A stretch of DNA of 64,000 bases from Lasiodiplodia sp. COLG20 (Eukaryota > Ascomycota > Dothideomycetes > Botryosphaeriales > Botryosphaeriaceae): assembly GCA_009801085.1 (NCBI GenBank), contig VNWV01000001.1, forward strand, positions 7,564,001 to 7,628,000, written 5' to 3'. This document shows, piece after piece, positions 12,042 to 24,153 of this stretch (position 1 is its first letter; every line of letters begins with the position of its first letter). The notes beneath the pieces were generated by a model, which was not told where the DNA came from, made no database searches, and was given only the letters and a program-made list of their open reading frames with translations. The translations under genes and the position numbers were made by a program.

Positions 12042-13225
12042 CTAGTATATGCCGCCCATTGCGCCCATGGCACTGCCTCCACCCCCACTGTTCCCCTCCG
12101 ATTTGTCTAATTCGCCTTTGTTATCTTCTAAGCTGTTGACGAACTGCTGCTGCATGCTTCTATGCTTCCCGGTCATGACATCCAACTCGGCAAACCGGTT
12201 CCTTGCAAGACTAATATTGACCCTTGCAGCGTTGAAAATCTGTTCTGACGGCGGGATCGACGCTGCTAGGTTGGTGTTCTCGGTGAGACGAGTGATGAAG
12301 AACATAAAGCGGCCAGTCTTGATCTGCATCTCAGCAAAGTTGGCGTGAGAGGGTGGTAGGGCCGTGTGTTTGCTGCAGAACGGTTAGTACTGACACTCGC
12401 TTGCAGAGCTGGATGACGTACGCCATGGATTGTTTATGCGTCTTGAGAATGCTCGAGATGCGCTCAAACCGGTCGGTGAAGGGGTTGCTGGCCTCGGTGC
12501 CGCGCGTAACGTGTGTGACCATGAGGCAGGTCGTGCGCTCATAAAGAATCAACTCCCTCGCATCGATGACCTCGGCCAACTGGCGCAGAAGAGACTCAAT
12601 CACGCCGGCATTCGGAATGAGGTAATAGATGATCTGTGTCCACGCCTTGTACAGACTCTGGTCCCAAATGCTGGTCGCAAAGAACTCAACCGTGTCGCCA
12701 AATCCAAACTCAACACTGGCCTGGCGGATGTAATCGGCGCGCTCCTCGAAGAGCGAGAGACGTAGACGGGCCTGGACAAGGTCCATCTTGTGGATCAGAC
12801 AGAAAATCTTGGCATTGGGCGACGATTCGGCGAGGGCGGCAATGATGTTCTGGTAGGACAGCACGTCCGAGGCAAAGTCACGGGATTCGATGTCGAAGAC
12901 GAAGATCAGCACGGCGACAGACGAGAAGATGTGGTGGCGCTGGTGTGTGAGATAGTTCTCGACGAAGCCATCCTGCCTGGGACGCCGTCAGCCACGTCCG
13001 CTTGCGTTGGGGCGGGACGGCTTACCCGCCGCAGTCCCATAGGTTGAGCATCAGGTTGCCCATGAACTTGATGTTGCTGTGCTCGACGTCGATGGTCGCG
13101 CCCAGGCGGCGCACGTCTTTGGCGACATAGTTGCTGAAGACGATGGAGCGCATCGACGACTTGCCGGCGCCGCTCTTGCCCATGAGCAGCACCTTGCGCT
13201 GCTTCTGCTTCTTGCCGATGTTCAT
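12042..13225 (-). CDS. GTR1: Rag-family GTPase, Gtr1/RagA type
   Basis: Three minus-strand exons (13225-13026, 12976-12422, 12372-12042) give 361 residues. The second intron carries a perfect TACTAAC branch site. The N-terminal GTPase domain shows the P-loop GKSGAGKSS (16-24), the G3 motif WDCGGQD (63-69) and the Rag-type G4 motif HKMD (129-132). The C-terminal half is the Rag dimerisation (roadblock-like) domain, ending in a Gly-rich tail ([12 protein letters not shown]). Gtr1 pairs with Gtr2 on the vacuole and, loaded with GTP, activates TORC1 when amino acids are available. Length and motif order fit fungal Gtr1. The G3 spelling favours Gtr1/RagA over Gtr2/RagC. Confidence 0.93.
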
Positions 13226-13874
13226 CTTGCCGGGCTAGCGCGGGGCCGGTGTCGTCGGGCGGGCGGTTGGGAGATGGGCGCGGCGGGCAGTCGGTGGTGT
13301 TGATGGGCAGCGCATGACGACGACGCCGCAGCTCGCCGGCGGTCGGAGCTCTCACGTGCAGGCGCCTCCCCCTTGCCCGCACGCGCACTCCCGTCCAAGA
13401 CAAACGCATGGGCGCAGATCGGAAAGCCAGACCTCAGCGCATCATTAGGTACGTTTGGATTACTACAGTTTTGATTTATTCCAGCCAACCCTCCGGTGAC
13501 ATGCCGTGCCAAACCCGCTCCGCCAGGATATCTAAAGGTATGAAAAGCAAGTGTGACCGCCGCTCTCGCCTTCCAATTTCCCTGCTGCAGAGCAATTCCC
13601 TCCTTCGGATGCGACGAGCACGTGCGAGCAACATATGGACAAGAAAGAAGTACGCGAAGCGATTCGGGAAAGGGTCCGAGCGCGCCGGGTCGACGCGCTG
13701 CGGAGCGCAATAAAAATCGAATAAAGTGGCGTTGAGAAGGGGCAGGCTCTCCAACGCAGCCGCCAACGAAAGAAAAAAGACAAAAAAAAGTATGAAGCCT
13801 CCTGCTGCTGCGCGTCGTCCAGACGCAAAACCTTGAATAAGGAAATGGCCAATGAGGGAAAGGAGGGGTATCAT
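13226..13874. other. 5' region of the Gtr1 gene
   Basis: Both neighbours are on the minus strand, so this spacer holds the Gtr1 promoter and the 3' end of the URC4 gene. It includes an A-rich run near 13,770-13,795. Long frames across it are shadows in GC-rich sequence. Confidence 0.6.
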
Positions 13875-15524
13875 TTAGAAAACAGTCCCGTCGGACAAGA
13901 TCATGATCGGCGGCTCTTTCGTGTTCGGCCGCGAGACTTCGGCTATTTCTCGACCACCCTGTGTCTGGCGTTAGCTGCCGTATGCGGCGTCGGTTGCGCA
14001 GTGCACTCACCTTCCAGCTGCCAGCCTCGAGCATCTGCGCTAGGCTTAGCTTGTCCGCGCCCACCAACCCAAGCAGGCCGTTGACCTCGTAGAGCAGTTC
14101 GTCGAGGAAACCGACCGTCACCGCCCGCCACTCGACGATCACGTCATCGTCCGCGGTGAACATGGGCACAACCTCGATGCTCGGCTGGCCCTTGACCTGC
14201 GCATTCTTCTGGTATTGCGCCAAGCCTCGTTTGGCTTCCTCAGGCTTCAGGGTGAGGAGACCGGTGTCGATCAGGAGCCCGCCGTTGCGGTACTCGGGGA
14301 GACCGGTCAGCAGATGCTCTCCTGCGAAGTGAACGTTCATGAGCTTGTTCATGGGCACCATCAGCGAGTAGCAGAGCCACTGCGTCAACTTGTGGAACGG
14401 CACGATGTTCTCCCACGGGTGCGTGGGGTGCGAGGGCATCACTGAGCAGGGCCATGCGTCGCCAAGCGAGATGCCGTCGATTTGAGTGCGCGTTGCGGGC
14501 CAAATGGGCCCAAGGCCGTCCATGAGCACCTTCCAAAGCGTTGGAACGGGGACGATCGGGACAGAGGAGGCCTGAGTGGAGGGGTGAGAGAGGAGGTAAT
14601 CTGCGCGGTGTCAGCGTGGAGAATGCCGCGTACGGACGAAATTACGTACCCAGCATGTTGCCCGGGCGAGCATCAGCGCCAAAAATTTCTGGGTTCTGCA
14701 GAGCGTCGCCCAGCCGCACGAGGAGGTTCGTGCGGCCCTCGAGCCCGCTGAGGATGTTCTCATCCGTGACCTGCAGCCCGCGGGCCATGGCCTTCTCGTC
14801 CAGCTTCTTGAGGCCTGCAGCATCCACCCGGCAGGGCTCTCCCGAGTTGCTGCTGAAGAGGCCGGCCTTGAACATTTCCAGGCTTGCCACGGCCAGGCCC
14901 TCGCTGCGCCTGTAGATCTTGCCAGACTCTTTGCTGCGGTACTGCCACTTGGTGCCGGCGCCGGCGTCGAGAAGGACGGAGACAACGAACAGGTCGATCA
15001 GGCGACGGGTGCGCTCCTGATTGTCGACACTGGACGGCCAGGTGGCCATGAGCTGATCGATACGGGGGCGCCCGCCAACCTCGAAGTGCTGCCAGCGGCC
15101 GTGGGGCGGGATCGAGGCGTAGTCGCCGGCATAGTCGCGCTGTGGCAAGCGGGTCAGAGGCGCTCGGCGGGACAGGGCGTTGTGCACCTACCTTGATGAT
15201 TGAGACAACGTAGGCAGCCGTGTCGTTGAACTTGGTCATGTCTACGGTGAAGTGCTTCAATTGGTTCTTCTTGGCCTTGTCGAGCACCAGGCGCGAGCGG
15301 TCGCGCACGGCATGGATGCTGCGCAGGTAGCCCGCGGGATCGAGAGCCGGATCCGGGGCCTTGGGGAGGGGGATGTCGGGGATCTGGGGCTTGGACATGG
15401 TGTTGCCGTTGGCGGAGGCTTTGACGGGTTTGACGCTGCCGTTGGAAATGGTGGAGGCAGCATCAGCAGCCTGGGCGGCGGGCTGAGGCGCCTTTGAGTC
15501 CTTCTTGCGGTTGAACAGGCCCAT
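13875..15524 (-). CDS. URC4: uracil catabolism protein URC4 (DUF1688)
   Basis: Four minus-strand exons (15524-15192, 15139-14650, 14600-14011, 13958-13875) join in phase to 498 residues. The start MGLFNRKKDSKAP is preceded by 30 in-frame codons without another good ATG context. After a disordered N-terminus of about 60 residues comes the DUF1688 core, with RDYAGDYASIPPHGRWQHFE, VVSVLLDAGAGTKWQY, GEHLLTGLPEYRNGGLLIDT and the C-terminal PPIMILSDGTVF. URC4 is known from yeasts as part of the URC uracil-degradation pathway, and the fission yeast counterpart is urg3. Its biochemical step is not settled. It is a lone gene here, with no other URC gene beside it. Confidence 0.92.
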
Positions 15525-16939
15525 TGCGGACGATAAGGTGCGCTCGGGCTGACAGCAGCAAGTGACAAACAAAGAGGAACAGCAGCGATGGAGGAGTTGA
15601 GCTGGCGGACCCACCCAGAAGAAGCAGGAGGAGACGGACGCGAATCAGCAGTGAGCCCCTCTGCAGACGGCCGCTCCCGACAGAACAGATTATCGCAGGA
15701 GAGGAAAGTGTTTCAGTGGATGCGAACCTGTCAAGGTGGGCACGACGGGAGACCAGGTTGTCGCACGGGGCCGCGGCCACTAGTAGATTATTTTGGCCGG
15801 GGCCAGGGGGGGAACGATCTGGCGGGCGATTGCGGCTAATGCTAAGTGGTGGTCCCAAGAGCTCCTCGTCGACCTGCGGCGGCCTGCCGCTCCAAACGAC
15901 CGCGCTAGTGCACATGCAGGAACGCTGCTGACGAGAGTAGGTTCGCAGGCTGGGGGGCATCCGCAGATCGGGCCCTCCTCCACTCGCAGAGCCACCCGCC
16001 CAGTCACCGCGCCCTCGCCCACGGCTCTTGGACACAGACGGCGCTCGCAGTCGCTATCATCCCCCGCCGGCGGCCGCCTACTGCTTCCTGGGCCGGCGCC
16101 CATGTGGCCGCACGCCCATGAATCGCGCTGTCGCGCCACAGCAGGGTCGCCCAATTTGCCGCGTGCCGGTTCTTCCCACGGCGTAGGAATTCTGGCCACC
16201 CCACCGCGGCGGCGAGGATCGTGGGCGAGGGCTGCCGCTTCCGCGCACCGGCCGGGGCGCCGCTGGCCCCTTGCGCCGTCCATTTCGGGAGTGGTGCAAT
16301 GAAATGACAATTCGCCCGTGAGCGGCCCGTCGCCAGACGCAGGCCCCATCGCCTGCCTCGACCGTATGCCCAAACCTGCGCCGACACCGTGGCGGCCGGG
16401 CTGCGCGAATGCGAGTGTCCGCGGGACTGCGCCGCTGGCCCGGCTTGCAGACGAAGGGTGGGTGCTGTGGGCTGATGATCTGCGCATGGGTTTGTAGCCG
16501 TCGGCCATTTGCTCGCCGCAGGCCTCTCCGCCGTCGCCTAGATGCTGGAAGCCTCCCTGCCCCGTCCTCGATAAGCCGCCCGTCACGTGCTCCCCCATCT
16601 CCGCCGCCGGCCTTCTCAGCGTACGCCGCCGGCGCCCTCCAGCGCGCAGCAGCATTCTGGCGGGACGCGGTCGGGAGCCCTGCGTGCGACGCCAGGGCGA
16701 CGGATGTTTGTTGCGCTGCCTGAGGGCTGCATTTCCTACAAATCGACGTTGCCATGCTACGCGTTAGTATTGAGCAGGCAAGCAAGGGCCCGCCCGCGCT
16801 GCGCGGGCGTCCGCCGTCCACTGCACCGCATCAGACGCGCGCATCGCCAACACGCCACCCTCTCCACCCTGCTTGATGTCTCTGTGCTGCAGCCCGACCA
16901 CTCCGCCCGCACTGTCATCCGCCGTCTCTACCGCCCGCC
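15525..16939. other. divergent promoter region, 1.4 kb, GC-rich
   Basis: This separates the start of URC4 (-) from the start of the auxilin-like gene (+), so it should hold both promoters. Open frames of up to 291 codons occur on the minus strand, but they consist of Arg/Ala/Gly/Pro-rich translation without domains, as expected in GC-rich non-coding DNA. No repeat was noticed. Confidence 0.55.
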
Positions 16940-19871
16940 ATGGATGATCTCATGAACGTGGATTGGAACGCGCCCGCCGCGTCCGCCAACGCCCAGAAAC
17001 CGAGGCCGCAGCAGCAGCCGCAGTCGACGCCCTCTTTTCCTTCGCTGAACCCGAGCCCGCTCCCTAGCTTGTCGCGAGGCTCGAGCCCGCTGTCGTCACA
17101 GCTCTCCGGCGCCGCGCCCACCTCCAACGTCGCCTTCCGCGGCATCAAGCCTTCCTCCAAGCCGTCGACCCCTGCGAATGACAGCTTCTCGTCGCTTCTA
17201 GGCTCCAAGTCGACCAAGCCAACAGATAATCTGTCGCTACAGGAGCGCCAGCGCCAATTGCAGGAGGAGAAGGAAAGGCAGCGCAAGCAGCTGGAGAGCC
17301 AATTCGGCGCCCCTGACAACGCCTTCTGGGACTCGTTGGGCAGCGGCCGGAGCACTCCCAGTGCCGCCGCCAGCGCTCCGCCGCCCGCGCAGCCGCCGGC
17401 GTTTTCAACACTATCTAGTACCATCAACAAGCCTTTCGCTGCCATCAATGCGCCTGCACACCGTGCATCTCCTGCCCCATCACAGGATGAAGATGATATC
17501 CTGGCCGCATTCAATTCGGAAGCTCCCGTTGACGCGTCGAGTCATTACCCGGTCCCGCAACCCCCAGCAAGCCGGGGGACTACCCCGAGCCAGGTTGCAA
17601 CTCTAGGTAGCAACGGAGCAGGCTCTCGGGGCCATGACAATACAACATTCGGCGACGATGACGATCCGTTCGGCTTGAGCCAGTTGCCGTCGAGGCCGGC
17701 AGCACAGCCAGCTAGCGCTTCCGCACCAATTGACCAGGATGATGACATTCTAGGTGATCTTGGCAAACCCGTGTCTGAGCTTCCTCCGCGCCAGTCCGAA
17801 CCTCAACACTTCGAGGAACAGCACCAGAATGACCGCATCGATGTCACGACGTCCCACGGCGACCCTCGCGACGCCGCCGTCGCAGAATTGGTGGACATGG
17901 GATTCCCCGCGGACAAATCTGCGGAGGCTTTGGCCCACACAGATAGCGGAACGGACATTCAAGCCGCTGTCGGCTGGCTGCTTAATCAGGCACACGAAGA
18001 GGCAAAGCACAAGTCCCGGCAGCGGCAAGAAATACGGGGCCGTGCCAGCCCGTTGGGCCCGGAGAACGAGCGGCACAGAAGCTCTTCGGGGCGAAATAAC
18101 CGAAATGAGCATGCGGGAGAAGGCGCTCCGGCCTGGATGCGCGAGCAGGGTAGCCGGTCGACGTCTCAGCGAAGGAATGAAGGCCGCACGCCTACCGAAG
18201 AGAAGGACATGGCACAAATGGCTCAAGAGTTTGGAACCAACCTGTTCAAGTCTGCCAACAGCTTCTGGAAGCAGAGTCAGAAAAAAGTGCAAAAGGCAGT
18301 TGCCGAGTTCCAGCAGGATGGTGACCCCAGCCAACCGAAATGGATGAGAGAAGCCCAGAGCCATGCAACCGGAGATGGTCCAGCCCGCAGGAACAGACCT
18401 CCGGTGGAGAAAGAGGTCACGGATGAAGCTATGATGCTGGAGTCTGGCATGGGTCCACCTCAGAAGTCTAGCCGGGCGGCTACCGCCCCCCGCCCTGACT
18501 TACAAACCTCGAACCCGCAGTCAAGAGGCCAATCGCCAGCCTCCATTCGCGACTCTTACCGTTCAACACCTCCTCCACAAGCACACGGACGTGTTGGAAA
18601 ACTCACGCGAGAAGACGTCGAGGAGCAATCGGCACAGAATTATGTCAGCCCTGCCCGTCGGAAGAAAACGACACCTAAGCCGTCGGAGCCAGTGCCTGAA
18701 CCAGATTTATTTTCCCCGTCTTCGCAAAACGTCCCGTCTTCGGGCAGATCGCCTGCGCCGCTCCACCCGAACAACCCGTTCGCTCCCAAAGCCTCACCCG
18801 CGCCGAGAACGCCGTCAGCACCCAAACCCGCTAGTTCACCATTGCCTCCTCGTCCGCATGTGCCCCCACGACAAGTACCTCCGGCCTCAGCAAGCGCACT
18901 CTCAACTTCGGCTTCGCACAGGCAAAAGGGCACCGAATCCTTCAAACGCGGTGACTATGCAGCTGCCCATACGTCGTACACAAGCGCTCTCCAGCCTCTT
19001 CCATCCGGACATCCCATCGCAATTATTGTTCTCTGCAATCGCGCTCTTACCAATATTAAAGTGGGCGACCCCAAAGCTGCGGTAGCTGACGCTGACTCTG
19101 CCCTTTCTACCATTGGGCCGTCGCGCGGCGAAGGAGAGAAAATCGCCATGGGAGGTGCGGAAGGAGAGAAAGATATGAAAGAGTTCTTCGGCAAAGCTCT
19201 GATGCGGAAAGCAGAGGCACTAGAGAACATGGAAAAGTGGAGCGAAGCAGCCAAAGTTTGGAAAGAAGCTGTTGAGGCAGGTGTTGGAGGATCGGTCAGC
19301 ATACAGGGCCGGAATAGATGCGAGAAAGCGGCGGGTGGCGGCTCACAACAGACGTCGCGCCCTGCGGCTGCACGCCCCGCGCCAGCTGCCAAGAAACCAG
19401 CGGCGAGGCCTGCCCCTAGACCGGCTGTTTCAACTCAAGGGTCTGCAGAAGCAGTCAAGAAATTGCGCGAAGCCAACGCTGCGGCCGAGAAGGCTGACGA
19501 CGAGAAGTTTGCACTGACGGACCAAGTCGATGCAAAACTAGTGGCTTGGAAAGGTAGCAAGTCAGACAATTTGCGGGCGCTTCTGGGATCGCTCGACACA
19601 GTGTTGTGGCCAGAGGCAGGGTGGAAGAAGGTCGGCATGCAGGATCTAGTCATGCCGAATAAGGTCAAGATTGTGTACATGAAGGCGATTGCCAAGGTGC
19701 ACCCGGATAAGGTGAGTTTCGGTCCCAGTGTTGGCTTGACGTGCAACGTGCTGACTCGGACTTTGACAGATATCGCAAGATGCTACGACTGAACAAAGAA
19801 TGATCAGCGCCGCTGTATTTGCGACGCTGAATGAGGCATGGGACAAGTTCAAGAAGGACAACAACCTATAG
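16940..19871 (+). CDS. SWA2: auxilin-like UBA-TPR-J-domain protein (Swa2 type)
   Basis: Exon 1 (16940-19711) and exon 2 (19770-19871) give 957 residues. The long N-terminal half is disordered and rich in S, P, Q and acidic patches, as expected for clathrin and adaptor binding. A UBA domain lies at about 310-350 (VAELVDMGFPADKSAEALAH). A TPR segment lies at about 658-725 (GTESFKRGDYAAAHTSYTSA). The C-terminal auxilin-type J domain contains the HPDK motif at 921-924 that stimulates Hsp70. The only intron comes directly after that motif, and the second exon completes the domain (LNEAWDKFKKDNNL). The order UBA, TPR, J matches yeast Swa2/Aux1, which recruits Hsp70 to strip clathrin from coated vesicles. 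The family call is firm; one-to-one orthology is inferred. Confidence 0.9.
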
Positions 19872-20293
19872 AAATTTTGCATTGCATTGGCCGGAGCAGG
19901 ATAGCGTAGAATTAGCATGATTGAGCAACACGGAAGGTAAGGTACGAATGTGTTCGAATGTGAATGGATCTCTGGACTCATGGTGACGGCAGAATACGGC
20001 GCGAGAGCGTGCAGCGGGAGGCGTATGACGAATGTGCGACTAAGGAATGTGTAGCCGACATGTACCCCGGATCTGCAGTGAATTCTTGCCCAGTTGCCAG
20101 TCGTTACGTAACCGGTCCCAAGTCTCCGCCATGACTCTTCGAATCCAACTTTTGCTTCGCTCCCACCTTCTGTCAGAGCGCGTCACAAAACACCCAAATC
20201 CACTCCGAGGCCGCAGCTGAGCACACATCCCAGGTTTGCGCACAATTGCTTGAAGGATCGTACCCGGTCTGAGCGACCGCCTCCGCAGCCGTC
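19872..20293. other. intergenic spacer
   Basis: This holds the 3' end of the auxilin-like gene and the promoter of the PQ-loop transporter on the same strand. No gene, repeat or recognisable regulatory site was seen. Confidence 0.6.
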
Positions 20294-21376
20294 ATGTTTC
20301 CCCCGTCCCAGGGCCTCAATCTCGACATTGATGCCATCAGCGGCATCACCGGCTCAATCTCCATCGCATGTTGGGTCGTGGTGTTCTCACCACAAATCAT
20401 TGAGAACTTCCGACGTGGTTCGGCGGAGGGACTATCGGTCGTCTTTATTGTTGTCTGGCTGCTCGGCGATGTCTTCAACATTGTTGGCGCCGTGCTGCAA
20501 CGGGTGCTGCCCACAATGGTGCGCTCTATCTTCTTCGCATTCATGAGGCTCACGATCGCTAATGGTAACTAGATCATCCTGGCCATCTACTACACGCTCG
20601 CCGACATCGTTCTGCTCGCGCAGTGCTTTTACTACAAGGGGTTCACGCTTAAAGATGAGGTTAGGAAGCCGGAAGACGACGATGAGCCACCGAGAGAGCC
20701 ATCGGAAACTTCAGCGCTGCTGGGCCAGTCGAGGCCTGCCCACATCAGCGACTTTGAGGGCGGCAGGCGTCGGTCGTCGTTCTCGTCCTTTACCGAGCGG
20801 CTGTTCCACGACGGAGAACATCTTTCGCCTGCGACGCCTTTCGTCGACACACCCGCGCCAGACACTGCGCGACAGGCTCCTCGTTCAGCACTCAAGTCGG
20901 TCCTCTTCAACCTCGTCGCTGTCATTCTGGTGTGCGCAGCAGGCTTCCTCGGCTGGCTCTTCACGTACCAGCCACCGGAAAACAACACGGCAAACGAGGG
21001 GGAGGACAGCATACAATTCAATGTGCTGGGCCAGATTGGAGGCTACATCTGCTGTGTCCTATACCTCGGGTCTCGGGTTCCACAGTTGTACCTGAACTAC
21101 AAGCGGCAGAGCACAGAGGGCATATCCATGCTCTTTTTCATTTTCGCCTGTCTTGGCAACTTGACCTACGTCATCTCCATCCTGGCTTATAAGCCTGTCT
21201 GCCACGGTCATGGCGGACACTGCAGGCCGGGCGAGGCTGGCGAAATCTACGGACGGTATTTCCTCGTCAACCTCAGCTGGTTGCTGGGAAGCTTCGGAAC
21301 GCTCTTGCTAGATGCTGGCGTTTTCGTGCAGTATTTCATGTACAAGAAGGACGATTCAGATGAGGCTGTGGTGTAA
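20294..21376 (+). CDS. PQ-loop vacuolar amino-acid transporter (Ypq/Rtc2-like)
   Basis: Exons 20294-20518 and 20573-21376 give 342 residues. Two PQ-loop repeats are visible: FSPQIIENFRRGSAEGLSVV in the first helical bundle and SRVPQLYLNYKRQSTEGISM in the second. The remaining predicted helices complete a seven-helix SWEET/PQ fold. An acidic, Ser-rich loop of about 100 residues separates the two bundles (EPPREPSETSALLGQ). It includes an ExxALL-type dileucine motif that could direct the protein to the vacuole. Relatives (yeast Ypq1-3, animal PQLC2) export lysine and arginine from vacuoles or lysosomes. Cationic amino acids are therefore the likely substrates, by family only. Confidence 0.88.
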
Positions 21377-21526
21377 TGCTGATTCGGGCTGGGAACACTA
21401 ATGGCAAGAGCCTCACGGGTTGGGCGCACATTGACGGGGACTGGCGTTTAGATTTCTACCGGAATGGTTTCGGAAGCGTTCATTGTGGTACATACAGGGC
21501 TACTTTAGAGTACAGAGAGGCGCACG

Positions 21527-21536
21527 TATATAAAAG
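21527..21536 (+). promoter_or_regulatory. TATA box candidate of the MTHFR gene
   Basis: TATATAAAAG lies about 180 bases before the MTHFR start codon, in a spacer of only 337 bases. No other TATA-like site is as good in that spacer. Confidence 0.45.
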
Positions 21537-21713
21537 ATTGGTTTTTTCTTCCCTTAAATTTGTGCAAGCACGCAACAGGGACGGCGGCCAGCGTCGGCAG
21601 TTAGGCGGGGCTCGCAGCCGTGCTACAAGTCGCGCCCCACGTCCGCGCCGAAGAGTCAACGCCCAGCATGTCCTTCTCAGCAAAGACACCCTGCCATCGA
21701 CCCTCACGCCGCC

Positions 21714-23835
21714 ATGGAGAAGATCACGGATAAGCTCGCGGCTCTGCCGCCCGACGGCCGCTACTTTTCGCTCGAGTTCTTCCCGCCCAAGACGCAGATG
21801 GTGCGCAATGCCCGCCTGCCCTTCGCCGTACCCTTCGCTGACCTCGCGTCTAGGGCTTCGCCAACCTCCAGAACCGTCTGGAGCGCATGGCCAGCGCCCT
21901 TCGTCCGCTGTTCGTCACCGTGACCTGGGGCGCCGGTGGCAGCACCGCGTCCAAGTCGCTCGAGCTCGCCGAGCTGACCCAGCGCCAGCTGGGCCTTACC
22001 ACCTGCCTGCATCTGACCTGCACCAACATGAGCCGCTCGCTTGTTGACGAAGCCCTCGAGCAGGCAAAGGCGCTAGGCGTGCGCAACATCCTGGCCCTCC
22101 GCGGAGACCCGCCCCGCAGTGAGGAATACCGCGAGGGCGAGGCCGATAAGGAAAACGACTCGAACAAGGATTTTACCTGGGCCGTCGATCTGGTGCGCTA
22201 CATCCGCGCCAAGTACGACGACTACTTTTGCATTGGCGTCGCCGCCTACCCCGAGGGTCACTCGGACCAGTCGCACCCGGACAAGCAGGACCCCCAGTTT
22301 GACCTGCCCTACCTAATCGAGAAGACCAAGGCCGGCGCCGATTTCATCATGACCCAGCTATTTTTCGACATCAAGGCATACGAGGAATTTGAGGCCATGC
22401 TTCGCAATGATCCCTCGGGCGTATTCAAGACTATCCCCATCATTCCTGGGCTGATGCCGATCCAGAGTTATCAGATCCTCCGCCGCACAACCAAGCTCAG
22501 CCATGCCAAATTGCCGCCCGCGTTACTCGCTCGTCTTGATGCAGTCAAGGGTGACGATGAGGCAGTGAAGAGTGTGGGAGTGGACATACTGAGCGAGATA
22601 GTCGAAGAACTCAAAACGCGATCAAACCCAGGTCCGAGAGGCTTCCACTTCTACACGCTGAATCTGGAAAAGGCAGTTGCTCACATAGTCGAGCGCTGCC
22701 ACCTGATAACTGCTACGTCGCCTAATGAGGATGACGAAGAAGCGGTCACCATCGAGGACATCCCCGTGAACGGTGGTGGACCGAGTGATTCTCTTAAAGT
22801 CAAGAACAGGAGACGTCTGTCTTCGGCGAACTCGACTCCGCATAATCGAGTCGTAGTGGACCGCCCGTCCACGTCTAGCAACAAGAGCTACGAAGCGCTT
22901 GCAGACGAAGCAGGCGTTCCGAAGGATAAGATCATGACTAGAGCCAACACGCTAGCGATTTCAGAAGGGGAGGGAACATTGGGCAGGGAGGCCACCTGGG
23001 ATGACTTCCCGAACGGTCGGTGGGGAGACGCAAGGTCGCCAGGTCAGTGCATTTGCATTCAACGATGGACCACAGTATCTAACGTGGATCACAGCGTTTG
23101 GCGAAATTGACGGCTACGGAGTGTCGTTGCACGTGTCGATTCCGCAAGCAATTAGGCTTTGGAAGTACCCGACGACCGTGAAAGACATCTCCGACATTTT
23201 CCGGCGCCACATCATTGGCGAGCTCGAGGCGATACCTTGGAGCGAAGAGGGGCTGAATCCGGAGACAGAGACGATCCGTGAACAACTGCTTAAGCTCATT
23301 TCAAAGGGGTGGTGGTCCGTTGCGAGTCAGCCGGCCGTTAATGGCATCAAAAGCACGGATGCGATATTTGGCTGGGGCCCCAAGAATGGCTATGTCTTCC
23401 AGAAGGTAATGATGACTCGATCTGCTCTTAGAAATCTGCTAATGTGGCACACAGCCCTTCGTGGAGTTCTTCCTCTCTTCGGCTGACTGGGAGAAGTTGC
23501 AAGCAAAGCTGGATGAATTGCCCGACGTGACATACTTTGCGGGCAACTACGCGGGAGAGTTTTCGTCCAACGACGAAGATTCGGTCAACCCGGTGACTTG
23601 GGGGTCCTTTGCAGGCAAAGAGATTGTGACTCCTACGATTATCGAGTCAGTTTCCTTCCGGGCGTGGCTCGAGGAGGCGTTCAGCATCTGGTCAGAGTGG
23701 CGGCATATCTACCCGCCTCGGTCAGCAACGGCAAATCTGCTTGGGCACATCCGGGACGACTACTGGCTGGTCAACATCATCCATCACGACTTTGTGGAAA
23801 AGGACGCTCTCTGGCGCCTCCTTCTGGACGAATAG
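21714..23835 (+). CDS. methylenetetrahydrofolate reductase
   Basis: Four exons (21714-21800, 21854-23042, 23095-23405, 23455-23835) give 655 residues. The N-terminal half is the FAD-binding TIM barrel, recognised by YFSLEFFPPKTQM, FVTVTWGAGGST, NILALRGDPPR, ADFIMTQLFFD and IPIIPGLMPIQSY. The C-terminal half is the eukaryotic regulatory domain that binds S-adenosylmethionine. It starts after a Ser-rich linker and includes FGEIDGYGVSLHVS, GWWSVASQPAVNGIKSTD and NGYVFQKPFVEFF. The enzyme reduces 5,10-methylene-THF to 5-methyl-THF for methionine synthesis in the cytosol. Ascomycetes usually carry two such genes (MET12 and MET13 types). I cannot decide which one this is, so no symbol is given. Confidence 0.95.
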
Positions 23836-24153
23836 GGGTTTGGCAGGTGGAATATCCATGGGCGGGGCGAACAGGTACCATAAGAAAGGCGTTTTTTCTG
23901 TTTTAGGAAACATTGAGTGAATGAGAAAGAGGAGGAGTAGGTGTATTATACTGTAGAGCCAAGTGACTGACAGAGCTCTCGCCATGCTGAAGGTTCTGGC
24001 TGTCGTTGTACATACAAAATGGATGACAAAGTATCTACGCGCGCGTGTGTGGTCAAAGCTCCACATGGAAGCTCTGCCTACGTCAGACCCACCCAACCCA
24101 CGCGCACCTTTCAACATGCCTCAATCTCTCGTCCCAAACCCCAGCTGGCCGCC

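Noticed and set aside
12042..15524. Gtr1 and URC4 as a functional pair (nutrient sensing with pyrimidine breakdown)
   Set aside because: They are merely adjacent on one strand with separate promoters; nothing in the sequence ties their regulation together.
15780..16655. 291-codon minus-strand frame between URC4 and the auxilin-like gene
   Set aside because: Its translation is Arg/Ala/Gly/Pro-rich noise in GC-rich DNA, with no domain and no splice support. The region is better explained as a divergent promoter.
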